A DNA stretch of 64,000 nucleotides from Favolaschia claudopus (GCA_037176885.1 JAWWNJ010000077.1:1178001-1242000), one strand, 5' to 3'. Positions 34,901-48,257 are shown, counted from the stretch's first letter. Notes: generated from the letters alone by a model not told the origin. Translations and numbers: made by a program.

Positions 34901-37900
34901 ACGTCGCATTACCGCCGGCTTACTTGCCTACCGGGCCTCGAATCCCGCAGAATGCGTTCATTGTGTGATTCTTCCTACATCATCGTCATCGAGCTTCCAG
35001 AGTTTCTGTTGTGCATGTACCCTGGCTCTCTGACGCGAGGCATTCGAAACTCTCGGCGAATAAGTAAGTAGTTTGACAAGAACTCTTGCGTTTTGACACT
35101 CTGCTTCCACCGGTTGTAAAACCGTTGACGAGAAGACGGACGCATATATCTTTCTTCCATGTGTCCCTGTAGGTGCATCATGGTGACGATGCGGGGATTT
35201 CGTCTGTCCGTGCAGACTTCCCTTTCCCTCAATAAATCCCGATGCAGGTGGGATTCCCATTGAGGTGGCCCAATCCTACTGCCACTGCGGAAGATTCAAA
35301 AAGGGCCAAATGTTACCTCTCAAGTGATTCTGACCATTCTTACCGTATCTGTTGGACTCACTGCCTATCACAGCCAATTCTTCGCGCACAAAATTTAAAA
35401 ATGAAACCGATTCAATTCGTTTCGACATATTGTGGACTTGATATGACCACAACGCCACGATCCTTGGTTAATCCAATTTTTGTGTCTTAATTTGGCTTGC
35501 ATTCTATGCGATGCGCCGAACACGGAGCTTACTTGCTGTTCCTTGTGAGTACGAGCACGCTGTTATTGCTTCATAGATTGTTGGCAACTCAATTTGTCGA
35601 ATCAGCGCCGCAAAGTGGAAAGGCGCACTATCAACCCAGTTTCAATCCAACGGATCCTCGTCAAAGCCCGATTGGTGGACTTCAGCAGTGGTGTTCAGTC
35701 GGCGTCAGTGTTTTTTGCTAATACGATAGCTGTTCCAGGGTTGACGTTAGCCACATTTCAAACATCATCGCTCGCCACTTGAATGCCGGAGAAGCCTGCT
35801 TCTAAGTGTATCGGTGATACGCTTTTGATGGACCGCCACCAACATAGTGGGTCCCAAAGCGATATGTTGCCAGTCATTCATCTCTTGCAGTCTGATAAGT
35901 TCTAATGAATGAGGACAGTGCAGATCATTTTTATCACCTCTCTGCTCGACGAGTTCGGCGTCTCACTCCAACCATAGAACACTCAGGATTAGCGCGATGG
36001 TCGTCTATATCAGAGCAGTGACGCAAAGCAGCTAATTTCAATCCCCTTCGTGCATCTCGTACCGAGACGCTGTCAAATAGTAAGCCTAGAATTCGCCGAC
36101 ATCTTCTCAAGGATTGAATCAATCAATCAATCTGCCCGAATGAGACTCTTTCTGTGCGTAGGCCATTTATTGGCCGTTCAGTCCCAATATTGATTGAAAG
36201 CTTCTCATTATGTTTCTTATCGGTCTGAAAGCTAGCCTCCACAGAATCCCACGGATCTTGAAATGAACCGACGATCGATATTGCGTTGAAGAGAAGAAAC
36301 TGTAAACAACCGAATCCTGGTTTGGGGGGTTGGTTCTTTTAGTTGTGGCGCGGACGATGCCGCCGATATATGAGCTTGTTGGATAGGTATGAACGCATCA
36401 GGCTTCAGATTAATTATACCGAACAGCCGGGTCTACCGCGAATTTTGGATGAGCTCCACAGATTTTCCGTTCTCGTCTTCTGTTCTCGGCGCTTGCTGTG
36501 CCAAATGTGTACACAATCGAGCTCGGCTTCACAGGCGAATAATTTGGCGGCCCTCAGGTCCGGTTTTCCCCGGTAATCCGATTGAACTCGTCTGCCGCGT
36601 TTGAACCAATTTAAAGAAAATCTGCAGGACAAATTGGTCCATCACTTTCCGGCCAGTACGTCGCTCTATAAATCAATGTTCAGGAATTAATATTTTTCAC
36701 CATATCCCAAACACATTGACATCAGTCTCCATCCGAAATAATCTCGGATTCCCCATGTGCTAAACCAAACGCGCCCTCGAAATCCACGTTTAACGCTACG
36801 CGTTGCGCTCCGCCGGCGGTGAACCAAACAAAGAACGTTCGTACGCCGATAAAATACTCGTCTCCGTGCTATCTTCAGTCCAGGGCCATGATCGCTTTCT
36901 TTGGAAAGAATCTCTCGGTCAAAGATTCAAGTTCGGAGTGCCCGGGTACAGGGTCCTCGATCTCTGTATTCCTGGAAATTCCAGCCGCCGGTCCTGTTCT
37001 TCTGAGGATTCAAGGTTCTGAGGTTGCCCACAAAGCCGGCAGAGGTATACACAAGAGGAAGGTTGTGGAAATAGACATACTATACTGATGTACCTTTTAA
37101 TTTCGGAGGTTGTATTTGTATGGTTCAAAATTCACCGGCCTGATACTTCGAGGAGAGGAATGTTCGAAAGCCAGTATCTCGACGTCCCAGGAACGAAACT
37201 CAACAATGACATCTGCTAAAGAGAAGGTGAGTATCGCAACAGAAACAGCAATAAATAAATGTGGAAATTTTGGAGCACCTATACTGAGTCAAGTCCCGGG
37301 CTCAACCAGAGTTTAGCCGCAAAATTTCTCTTCTTGTGCTAGCACAGAGGGGAAGCCATCTCCGACTCAACCTATTCATTGTTCAAGTTGGCAATAAATT
37401 CCGTCGCCGAGGTATCCCACGAATTAATATTTTCGAGAAGAGAAGCTCATTTGGTAGCCTCTTCTCGAGGGGAGAATGCTTAATACCCCTTCGAACTTTG
37501 CAAGGGCAACATGAGATTAGAGTGAGAGATAAGATAAGATAGATGAGATGACGAAGCGCCCACTTAGCGCCTGTTGACAAATATGCATGATGTGGGACGA
37601 ACAGACATTCTCTCTTCTCCTCTTCCTTGCCCGTACCATTCAACTGTACCTCGTAGCTCGGTCGAACGCTGATTGAACACTCCTTGTCCTCATTTAGCCG
37701 ACTAATCTAATTCTCCCTCTTCCTACTCTTGTGCCTTGAACTTATCTTTTATTGTTGTCTTCGCGTCCCGCTGCTACACTGAGTCGTACGGTGCCTCAGC
37801 CCGCCTGCCTTCGCACTTTCTCTTCCTCCTTTCTCATTGTGACGTTGTCCGCACGTCGTTTCAGGCAGTTTGGCCCACTGGCAGCAGCTCACTGGCATAA

Positions 37901-38828
37901 GTAACACCCTCCTCCGGTTTCCCCCATTGCTCTCTTCTCGCGTTCCTGACTTCCTGCCTGGGTACCCCTTCGGTGCCGATCTCTTACCGTTTCCTCGACT
38001 ATGCGCTCTGAGCGAGTCGGAGAGATTCGCGCCCCCACTGGATTCATACCACGATCGCTTTAGCGTTTTGGGCCAGTTCTCGTTTTCCCTCGCGTTCTTC
38101 TACCCATGCGCCAGTGTATCTTTTATCATACCTCCTCCAAAATTACGGGATGTATCTTCAAATTCATTGTTGTGTTCCTCCTCATCGTGCTACTGTTTCT
38201 CGCTTCGCATCCCCTCTAGTCAAGTCAAGTCAAGTCAATTGCCGGCGCCAGGTCCCGGATCCGGATCGGAACGGCCGGGGTCCGTACTACATACACAAGA
38301 CGTCGTAATGTATGCTACGGATGGTACATCTCAGCACCTGATTTTCTCATTTACCTTCATCCTTGAAGTGTTTGGTTCTCCGACTCCTAGTTCTCTCTTG
38401 CCGTTTTTTATTATTATTTCCTTCTCTTTCCTCGACTTCTGCGGAATTCAAATTTTCGTGGATTTCTCTCGCGCACAGTCGAACGATCTCTTCCTTTGCT
38501 CAATCGGCGAATCTCGATTACTTACAGGCTTTCTCATCTCAGAAATTTTTATTAGTGCGAGTTAGTCACGCAACCCTACACGCACACCCATTCGAAGCGT
38601 TTACCTCGCCTGGCGCCTATAAGTACATAGAATGCAAAGCGAACCAGAGAGTCTCTGCCAAGCTCAAGTCCGAAAATGGAAGCGACTCAGACATCAATTA
38701 CGTTACAGACCTGAGCTCTGCTTCCGCTCTTGTGCCTTGCGCCTCACCTCACCCTCCCTCTGCACACCGCCATTACGGGCTAACGCGTACACCACGACTA
38801 GTACTCAGACCGAAGATATCTCGCCGCC
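31930..38828. other. Gene-poor stretch upstream of the acyltransferase
   Basis: About 6.9 kb of short ORFs without recognisable motifs. 37700-38828 is pyrimidine-rich on the + strand and probably contains promoter and 5' leader of the downstream gene (CTATAAGTA near 38618, about 210 bases before its ATG, is a possible TATA element). A short (AATC)n tract lies at about 36118-36132. Confidence 0.5.
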
Positions 38829-41206
38829 ATGTCCGGCGAACTCAAGATTTTACACCGTATTATTCGCTACACGGCTGGTGTGGGTGCCGCCTCGTTTTTC
38901 ACCGAGGTCCGTGTCATTGGGAGCGAAAACGTACCTCAGGATGGACCTGTAATTGTGTGAGTAATTGGCTCTACAGTTTGGAGCCCGAACCAATGGACAT
39001 GCAGAACAGCTACGCACCATAATATGATGGTGGACCCTGTTATACTATGTGAGTTTTCCTAGCTTTTACGCCGTCATATCATGGGCGAGAACATGTTCTT
39101 TGCTGGGAAGTCACGGTCGCCCGATTCTGACTCCTTATTCAGCCTACACCTTTCCCTATCGGAGAATATTACATTATTGGAGCAAAGGTATGTTTTTCGC
39201 CTCTCACACTCACAGTTGCTGAGGTGCCATGTATCTAGCTTCTCTGTTTGCTAATCCTATTCTTCGCTATGTACTCTACTCGTCTGGAAACATCCCCGTG
39301 GACCGCAAGTCGAAAGACCGCAAAGTCTTGCTCAAAGGTACAATGGAGGCCTTGTCTCATGGGAGTGCTGTCGCTCTTTTCCCCGAGGGAACAAGCTACA
39401 CCGAGCCTCGAATCATGCAAGTGAAGGACGGGGCCGCGTGGGCGGCTCTGGAATACACCAAGTCTGTGCTGGAATCTGCAGATAGGGGGCAGAAACCGTT
39501 GGTCGTCGTACCCGCAGCTATCGTCTACACGAACAAGTCGAAGTATCGGAGCAATGTGAGTTTTGTTGGCTCTTGGCGCGTCTTGTTCTCTCTAATCATC
39601 CTTGCAGGTGGTGGTAGAGTATGTGGATCCAATTCTCGACGAATTGTCGCTCACACGACCGCCCGCAGATATGGACGGCCCATAGCCATGGATTCATTCA
39701 TCGAGCAATTCACTTCAGATGTGGAAGGTGCGCAGAGGACCGCTGTGAAACGTCTCTCCCGCGCCATCGAAACTGCTCTGGTCGAAACCTCGGTCAACAG
39801 CCCTGACTGGGACACTTTGTACGCCGCCCGTATGGCGCGAGATATAATGTGGGAGGGGGACAGGGCAATCAACCTCGATGAATTTGTACCGATTTCCCAA
39901 ACGTGAGTTGCTCTCTCATACACTTGGATGATTCTGACGGCCTGCAGTCTCGTCGACCTCTTCTCGACGCCTAATCCCACGCCCAACTTCAAGTATGTGA
40001 AGCGATGCCTTCTCGAATACTACTCCCTCCTCCAATCCACCCACCTCACCAACTCGGTGCTCTCCAACCTCCCACTTCCGCGCACCCTCGACCCCAGCCG
40101 ACCCGTGCCCCTCCCCAGCCGCCTGTACACGCTCCTCATTCTGACGCGCGACACCATGTCCATCCTCATCCGCCTCCCTTTCTTCATCTTCCCTCTGATC
40201 CTCTACATCCCTGTGTACTTCATGGGCAGATTCGGTGCGCGTCTGGTGGAGGACGAGGAGGAAACGCAGGCACAAAACAAGCTTGTCTTTGGGTTGCTTT
40301 CGGCTGTGCTCATATACCCTCCCGCTTTTCTCTTCCTGTGGGCTCTGTTCATGTACACGCGCGTCGGCGCAGTGTTGGCAGTGGCGACGCTTTGGCTCTT
40401 TGCGCGTTATCACGATTCCATGATCAACGGTACGTCAATATTTTGTCCAAGCCACCTCGATCAGGACTAACTGAATCTTGTGCCGTTGTCGACAGCCAAT
40501 TACGAGCAGTATGTGACTTTGTTATCTGTCTCATTCCTTATCGCTGAACCATTCATTCCTTCATTTCACTAGTGCGAAACGTCTCCTCGCAACTTGGCGT
40601 GTCCTCATGGGCGTATGGGCTCCGAAGAGATGGGAGTTCCCCATCTCAGCACTCGCCCCATACACCACCCCGGTGTTTCCCAAGGAGAGCGAATACATCA
40701 CCAAACCCGCCTCTGCGACGACAACGCCGAAACTCGCCCCGGCCGTCCTGCCACCTGCCCCCGACCTCGGCCCCTCCGAACCCCCCGTGCAAACTCGCCC
40801 GAAGCGCCGTCCTCCATCTCGGCGGATTATGCGCCACGTTCTGCGTGCGCGGGTGGAAGCGGTGAAAGCGCTGGCGGAGTTCTTCGAGCAGCTGCGAGTA
40901 CAGAGTGCACAGAATCGGGTGAAAGGGGGCGGGGTGCGTGTGAAGGCGAGTTTGCATCTGGCGAGGATGTATGGCGGGGTTGAGGTGATTCCGCGCAAGG
41001 TGGAGGGCGAGGGCGAGGATGGGGTTGTTGTCGTTGGTGGTGAGGCGGAGCGGGAGGAGGAGGAGGGGTGGAGGGAGGCGAGTGAGGTTATTGCATTTTT
41101 GACGAAGCGGGGGGCGAAGATTCCGCAGATGAAGCATGTGCAGGTTGAGGGGGAGTGGGCTGCGTTGTCGAGTGATGCGGAGAGCGATGCGGTTAGTCCG
41201 AGATAG
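38829..41206 (+). CDS. SCT1/GPT2-like: Glycerol-3-phosphate/dihydroxyacetone-phosphate acyltransferase, Sct1/Gpt2 type (nine exons, 635 aa)
   Basis: Exons 38829-38956, 39005-39048, 39143-39187, 39239-39555, 39608-39618, 39669-39902, 39948-40429, 40496-40508 and 40573-41206 join in frame to 1908 bases; exons 5 and 8 are micro-exons of 11 and 13 bp. The PlsC-type acyltransferase signatures are H48-H-N-M-M-V-D53 (HX4D catalytic motif), GNIPVDR at 89-95 and FPEGTSY at 120-126. Two hydrophobic regions (about residues 320-350 and 370-410) should anchor it in the ER membrane. The C-terminal tail is basic, then acidic. The enzyme transfers a fatty acyl group from acyl-CoA to glycerol-3-phosphate (or DHAP), the first step of phospholipid and triacylglycerol synthesis. 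It converges on the TPR gene, leaving 450 bases between stops. The 3' part is duplicated as a pseudogene at 46768-48127. Confidence 0.9.
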
Positions 41207-41656
41207 GTATCGACGCATTGTTTTCAGCTATGTAGGTCTCTTTCTCGGAAATGGATGTAAGGTAGATCTAAGTCTGTAATGGAGTTACACACGTTATAGT
41301 TTTTTTGACTATTATGCTGCTCTTTGAACTTCAAAGGAACAGAGCCGAGGTGAAAATGCACGTCCGAGATAGGCTGCTGATCTGGGCTACTACCGGCCTC
41401 CTTCCAACATTCATATTGGATTTTTTTTTCTGGTCTACGTCGGACTCCTGGGCAACTCGCCAAAACGTGCACACAGCTCTCCAGGCCTACCAGTCGGTCT
41501 ACGGGCAAATCATAGAGAAAGGCTCTCTGTAATCGCGCATAGTCGTGGGATAAATCAAGCTTCCGACTTGGATTTGACGGCTACTCTGAGCAACCTCTGT
41601 AACGTGCTTCACGCATGCCAGGTCAAAATATTCTACATTCAATTGAAACCAAAGCT

Positions 41657-44600
41657 TCAAGCATTCCGGGTATACACGACGGCGGTCAAAACGGCGAGCA
41701 AGATCCACCAGATCACGTCCACAGGTCTGCTTTGCATGCTCATGCTCAGCTTAAGCATGAGTGGCCTGGTCAAGGCATCGTTCACGACTGCCTGGGTCTT
41801 CGATATTGCGCTGGGAGGATCCTGCTGTCTCTTGATAAGCGTCAGAATGAAGGGATTCACGGCTACGAAATCTACCTTTGGGAAGTCCTCGTCAACTGGT
41901 ACGAGGAGACCAGCGACCTGCGTCAAATCCATAGCTCGACTCGTTGCAACGGGAGACGAGGATGGTTGTCCTTCCATCTCCTCTATGATCGCAGGCTCTG
42001 CTTCCGTTACTTCGACAATTTTTGCAGTGTCAAGCGCATCGTGACATTCGTCATTTCCCTCGATGTCCATATCGTCTCCTTCACTCGCCGGATCTTCAAG
42101 GGCATCGCTATACTCCGTAAGCTCCCACCCCTCCGACTCCTCCTCATCACTCTCAAATAACCATCCCGGATCTTCAACTTGAAGGGTATCATGACTCTCC
42201 ATGAGGTCCCACCAATCCAAATCCTCCTCGTCACCGGAATCCTCAACTTTCCCAAATAACCATTCCGGGCCTGCAGGCAACGACGCAAACTTCCTCCTAG
42301 CCTCGCTGGCCTCGGCCGTCACTGCAGCCGCACTACCAGTGTTCCCTTGCTCCAGGAGTAGAACTGCGAGCTGATCCAGTGCGTCGGCAAGGTCTGGAAG
42401 GAAATACGTCTCCGGGCTGACAACTCGACGTATGATTTCAACAGCTTCCTTGCAGGCAGCGATGGCTTCGTCTTGTTCTCCCGTAACCTCAAGAATGGAT
42501 GCAAGATGTCGAAGGCTGTTCGCAAGAGTAGGCAGGTGTCTGGGGGCCACTTTGACGAGTTCGCGATACAAGTTGATGGCTTTTTGGCCATTGGCAAGGG
42601 CTTGCTCGGAATCGCCGGAGACCGCGAGTCGTCGTGACAATGCAAAATAAGCATTTCCTCCTGATTCTTCCTTTCTCAGTATTGAAAGCATATCACTCCA
42701 CGTCTTCTGCTCATTTTGCACATATAGCGACACCGCGTTTTGGGCAGATTTGAGGGCTTCGATTCTTTTTCCAGCTGCGGCCTGGCAATTTGAAAGCGTG
42801 GTGAACGAGTGGATTTGCAGGTCTTCGTTATCTAGGTCTTCCAAATCGTATTCGTCTCCATGTTCAATTTTTACCTCCCCGCAAAACTCGACAGCTTTCT
42901 CGGAATTCTCCAGCGCTTTTTGGGGATGTCCCAGGAGACCCCATACCGCGGCGAGCTCCGTAAAGAGAAAGTAAAGGCCGAAGTCGAAAGTCGAATACTG
43001 TGTAATGTAAACGGTTAATGCTCTTTTGATGACCGATAGAGCTTCCAAGTGTCGTCCCATGCGCAAGAGGATGCGCGTCCTCATAATGAAAAAAGGTAGA
43101 AAGTCTATGTGGTAAACTTCCCAGTGGAATGAAACGAGCGGCGAATCTGACTTTTGCGCAGCTTGTATCGCGTCAGCAAATCGGCCTGCGTCGCAAAAGA
43201 TGAAGCTCCGAAGTAACAGAAACGACTGCGACTCCGTCGCGGAACCATGGCCAGTGTGAAACGGACAGGCGAGATATTCGGCGACGTGGTTGCAGAGTTG
43301 GAGCGCCTCGTCATGGGCCCCAATCTTCAGAGCGTGTCGACAGATATATTGAAAGGGGTCGCCGAAATGATTCTCCCATTCCAAATCCAGGATGACGAAA
43401 TTTACAGTAAACCTTTGGATGACCTCTCCCAATTCCCTTAGCAACGTGGAATAGTCGGCTCTGGCAAGAAGCGGAAGAATCGCGCATGCGATGGCAAGGA
43501 CCCAATGAAAGCCGATCATATCGAGTTCTAGCGCTTGAAGGACAGCGATGGCCGTTTGGAAATGAGCAACGAAGATGTTTTTCATCAAAGGAGCTGTGCT
43601 GCCTCCTCGTGCCGCAGTGTAGAATAACTCTACCGCATCCCGTACTACATCCAAATCATTGAGAATTGGTTTGGCGATATCTAGTTCAGGCGCGGAGGAA
43701 TCTGATCGTGGTTCTAAAAAGCAACGAAGATTGGAGAGAGTGGTTGCAGGTTGCTGCGAGAAATAGGCGAATGCGTGCAGGAGTCGAAGAAATTGACGTG
43801 AAAAGCTATTCCGATAAATGCGAGCAAGATCCCGGAAAAGCACCATGCATTCGGTAAGCATGGGAAGTGAGAGGTGGCCGCCTTCTGCTAGCTTGCATAT
43901 AACATCGAAGAATGTGTCGATGTCAAGACCAGTCGGAGGCTCGCCGGGAACTGGCAATCTTTCTGCTGCCCGGAATCCTTCCATGAATGCCGCATAGCAA
44001 TCCAAGGTTCGATCCAAGGACCAAAGCACTCGAGCGAGAACAAAAAAAGCCCCGCGAGATTTCACCGCATCGAACACCTCCTCGTCGGCCAAGGATGGTT
44101 CATTTGAGATACATTCCATCAATTCCGTTATTATGACCCGAGCGATGGAAACTGCATCTCGAGCCAGAGATAATGCAGCCGCCTTTTTATCGCTCGTGAG
44201 AAGATTTTTGGCGTGGAGTTCCATGAATAACAATGTCCCGCTTCGAGGCCCGCTTCCATAGTCACAGAGCAGGATTTCAGAGGCCTGGATCCAGAGGTCT
44301 AGAGATTGCCGGCTCAATTCCACAGCTAAGGTCGTCTCGAGTTGGTCTCTGTGAATCACAGATATATCGTGTAGTTTGCTTGCGATATGTGGCAAAGCTC
44401 GTGGGCCGAATTCTGTTTTGCTCGCGTAGCGAAAGCATGCGATAACGAGCTGACCCCAGGCAATGGCTTCGGAAAACATTCCGATTCCGTAGAGTTGTAA
44501 TATCAACTCCGCCCAAGCTTCCTGCAACGAACGCAATGGAACAACCACATAGGGCATGCCATCGATTTTAACCACTAGTTGCAAGAGCTGGATAAGCGCA

Positions 44601-45586
44601 TGTGAAGGTGTGAGGATAGAAGGGTCGATGAATGCGAACCGAAACGAGTTGTCGTCTGACGGATCCAATTCAAAAGATAATCTGCCACCAGCCAGGAGTT
44701 GTTCAAGCGAGTTGATGACAGATCGCAACTGCGCAGACATATATTGCAATTCCAGGCTTTGAAAGGTTGCATCCTGCAGGGCGATGGGCTTGGTTCATGA
44801 AGAGTTCACTGAGCACATACCGATGATATTACTTCGATAGTTTCACCCAGTTTATGACGCCCGAAGTTGGAGTCGAGCAACAATTGGGCCATCATTCCTT
44901 CCAGCCGACGAGCTGTTACCTGGCTCTCCATACCATCCACGACCAATCTTTGCTCGATGCGAAAGGCTGAATGTGCAATCTGACCCGCGACGTGCTCGGT
45001 TCGAGCAGCTGAGAAGGCCTTAATGGGAGCAGGGTAAGTGGGATGTTTCGCTGAATATGACGAACAAATGACTCACCGTGAACTTAGAAAAACATGTGTT
45101 CACGCGTTCCCTCAGACGCGCAATTTTCCTTTCTATATCCTCGCGCTTTCTCCAAACCTTGAACTGAGACTTGATGCCCCGAAGCCCAGGAAGCTGCACG
45201 GAAGAGATTTTGACACATTTGGAATGTACATGCAGCATCTCGCTGATCTCATAACACCGATGAGAAAATGCATGAAGCAGCTCTCAAAGAAGCCTTACGC
45301 CTTGACATTCTCCAGTGCACCCAACAACTCCGGTCCACGAAATGCATCCTCTTTGCCGCGGGTAAGGCTTGCCAGGTCGTATAGAGTGCGCACAATGTCC
45401 TGTGCAAGCTCTCGAATTTGTCGTCGATTCTCCCCGACCTGCAAACCATTCAGTGCACGTTCAAATTGCAAGGGGCTGATGTACCTTTTCAATGGAAGTG
45501 CGAATGCCTTCACCAAGTTCTATGAGATCCTTGATAAAGGTGGCGAGAGTAACGATAGTAGTGGTGACTGTCAATGGGTCGAGCAT
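41657..45586 (-). CDS. Large TPR protein with STAND-like N-terminal helical module and C-terminal membrane anchor (1240 aa), copy 1
   Basis: Exons on the minus strand: 45586-45485, 45438-45299, 45242-45077, 45018-44821 and 44773-41657, all GT-AG, joining in frame. The N-terminus (MLDPLTVTTTIVTLATFIKD...) resembles the helical N-terminal domain of fungal STAND proteins. About 200 residues of charged helices (possibly coiled coil) follow. Residues ~210-1100 are helical with TPR-like 34-residue repeats, clearest in the last third (EALKSAQNAVSLY, QALANGQKAINLYRELV, DEAIAACKEAVEI). Then comes an acidic D/E-rich linker and a hydrophobic VIWWILLAVLTAVVY just before the end, a likely tail anchor. No P-loop (GxxxxGK[ST]) is present, so this is not a complete STAND NTPase. 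Function unknown; a protein-interaction scaffold on a membrane is the likely role. Confidence 0.8.
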
Positions 45587-46076
45587 TATCGTAAAGGTTT
45601 CTGACGCTACAGGCGGAAAAGATAGAGAATGAAGGAGGTAGGTAGATCGCAGACATTTGAGGGCATTTATGTCTAACAGCCATGATGTTGCAGGATGGGG
45701 ACGGTCACAGGCTAACAGCTCTAAATTTGAGCGACGTGAGAGCGCCACCACACCAATAGCAGCCGCTGTTAATATTCAAACATACGCGCCGGAACGCACA
45801 GGATCAAGTGTTCTATCGGAAAGTCGCTCCAATTCCTGCGTTGCGGAAGTTGAGTTAAGCGCCATGCATCGTGGACACTACTTTATGGAAGAAATTATGT
45901 ATTGGCAGAACGACGCAAGATACTCACTCACGAATCCTTCATGTGGAGGCTGGACCATGCTGGTAGCCTTGAAGCCAAACAGGGAAGTGGCGAAGCGCCA
46001 GTGAACGCTCGTCACAGCCTCAATATATACTGCCACCCGTTCAGCATTCAGTGAGGCTTCGCGGGTCGGACGGCAT

Positions 46077-46140
46077 TTGGAAGCGGGCGAACGCCTTCAC
46101 CGAGTTTTCCGAATTCCTTCATGAAGATTGCGGGTGTAGA
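46077..46140 (-). pseudogene. Relic of TPR-gene exon 1
   Basis: On the minus strand the bases read ...AIFMKEFGKLGEGVRP, which aligns with LATFIKDLIELGEGIRT of exon 1 of the adjacent TPR gene. No ATG and no flanking open exons remain. A matching relic lies at 54735-54899 in unit 2, so the relic existed before the segmental duplication. Confidence 0.55.
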
Positions 46141-46767
46141 TCGAGATGAGCTCAATAGATCCATTCTTGGGCAGACTCCAGAGACCTGCAGGAATTTTGG
46201 AGAGAAAACTGCAGAGATACACGTGTGCGGAAGCAGTGACCCGAGGGAACTCTCCGAGTTTGTGCAGACCTAGCCCGGGCGACCAGCGCTCAAAGCCTGA
46301 AAAGCAACGTATATAGCCGCAGACGGTGAGGAGGAATCTGAATGCGGGTAAGAGAACATGGTGGTAGGAAACAAAAATAGAGCAAACATGACACGCGCCG
46401 GCCCTACATACAACTTGTTTGCAACGTCCACCAGCCAAATCGACCCAAGATTATAGCAATCTAAAAGCCTCCAGCATGTACAGTTGCTGCGCAAAATCGT
46501 GGTCTTAAGCCAATCTCGAGGCTTTGTGAGAGCAAGAATGACACAGGGCCACCATTGCGCAAAAATCTGCATGTCTTGGAGCACCATCGGGGACTCGGAT
46601 ACCATCGAAGACACTCTTTAGCACTCCTTCATCTTGTGTCTACTGCTGCTTTCCCTCTCTCCTGCATCGGCTCTACCTCACACCTACGCCCGATTACTGG
46701 TTATCTGCGGTGTTTTCAAGCAGCTGGGTCCGTCAGTACTATGTATGGCGAACAAAGCACTAATTGA

Positions 46768-48127
46768 AACTTCCCGCGCATTCTCAAACCCAGCAGACCC
46801 GTAACTCTTCCCAATCACCTCTACTCGCTTCCTATCCTGATACGCGACTCGGACACCATCTCTATCCTCGTCCGCCTCCGTTTCTTCATCTTCCCGTCGA
46901 TCCTCTGCCTCCCTGTGTACTTTGTGGGCCGATTCGGTGCGCTTCTAGTCAAGAATGAGGAGGAGTGGCAGGCACAAAACCAATTCATCTTTGGATTGCT
47001 TTCGGCCTTGTCGATATACCCTCCCGCATGTGGGTTTCAATTCATCTATACACGCCTCGGTGCAGTGTTGGCGGTTGCAACCCTCAGGCTATGGTTTTTG
47101 CACGTTATCTCGCGTTTATATGATCAACGGTGCGTCGAAATTTCGTCCAGGCGACCTCAATCAGGACTTACTTGATCTTGTGCCCGTTTTTCGACAGCCA
47201 ATTATGAGCAGTATGTTACTTTGCTCGGCTGTCTCATTGCTTGGCGCTGATTCGTTCATTCATTCCACTAGTGCAAAGCGCCCACTCGCAACCTGAACCG
47301 TTTGGACTCCGAAGAAATGGGAGCTCCCCATCTCGACTCTCGCCCCATATACCGCCCCAGTGTAAGCGAATACATCCCCGATCCCGCCTCTTCGACGACA
47401 ACGCCGTTTTTTCTCTTTCCTCGTTCCCTATTTTTATTTTTTCTTCCTTGTAAGCCTCAGCCGAATCGAAGCGCACTGTGATTTTCTCTCTTCGTCGCAT
47501 CCATCCGGCTCATTGTACCTCCCTTCTCAAGACCTCGTCTTCAGCAGCTGTTGATTTTATACGGGTGCGTCGTCGATCAATTCACTACTATTACACATTT
47601 CAAGTACGCTAACTTTCTTTCATCTCTATAGCTCCATCTCCATCATCTACGTCCTCAGCATCAGCACGACCTGCAAACTCAAAGCCTCGGCCGCCCCGGC
47701 CGTCCTGCCCCACCCCCGACCTCGGCCCCTCCGAACTCCTAGTGCAAGCCCGCCGGAAGCAGCGCCATTCGTCCCGGCCGATTATGCGCCACGTCCTGCG
47801 TGCGCGGGTGGGAAGCGGTGAAAGCTTTGGCGGAGTTTTGCAGAGTGCACAGAGCCGGGTGAAAGGCGGCGGGGTGCATGTTCAAGCGAGTTTGCATTTG
47901 GCGAAGATGTATGGCGGGGTTGAGGCGATTCCGCTGATTCAGAAGGTGGAGGGCGAGGGCGAGGATGGGGTCGTTGTTGTTGGTGGTAAGGCGGAGCGGG
48001 AGGAGGAGGGGTGGAGGGAGGCGAGTAAGATTATTGCGTTTTTGACGAAGCGGGGGGCGAAGATTCCGCTGTGCAGGTTGAGGGGGAGTGGGCTACGTTG
48101 TCGAGTGGTGCGGTTAGTCTGGGATAG
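46768..48127 (+). pseudogene. Truncated, broken copy of the acyltransferase gene (exons 7-9)
   Basis: Matches exon 7 (partial), exon 8 and exon 9 of the gene at 38829-41206, including introns. Exons 1-6 with the catalytic motifs are absent. Damage includes frame shifts in the membrane region (…YPPACGFQFIYTRLGAVLAV then out of frame), a premature TGA where the parent has TGG early in exon 9 (LLATW becomes LAT-stop), a deletion right after it, and about 270 bp of unrelated pyrimidine-rich sequence at roughly 47410-47680. The exon 9 end (MRHVLRARV ... AFLTKRGAKIP) is still recognisable at 47782-48075. It cannot make an acyltransferase. Confidence 0.88.
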
Positions 48128-48257
48128 AGTGTCGTTTTTTGTTTCCAGCTAAGTACACTAAGTCGCTTTTCGGAAATGGATGTAAGGTAGAACCAAGTCT
48201 GTAATGCAATGGAATTCCATACGATATAGTTTTTCGACTCTTATGCTGCTCTTCAAA

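Larger units (their letters stand above)
40068..46540. repeat. Tandem segmental duplication, unit 1
   Basis: Exons 7-9 of the acyltransferase, the spacer, the complete TPR gene and its upstream region are repeated in the same order and orientation at 46768-55375. Similarity is visible from about CTTCCGCGCACC in exon 7 to about the ATCGTGGTCTTAAGCC region near 46500. Boundaries are by eye and good to some tens of bases. Confidence 0.8.

Noticed and set aside
37870..39022. Long ORFs upstream of and overlapping acyltransferase exon 1
   Set aside because: They lie in the pyrimidine-rich leader and clash with the well-supported exon 1 frame starting at 38829.
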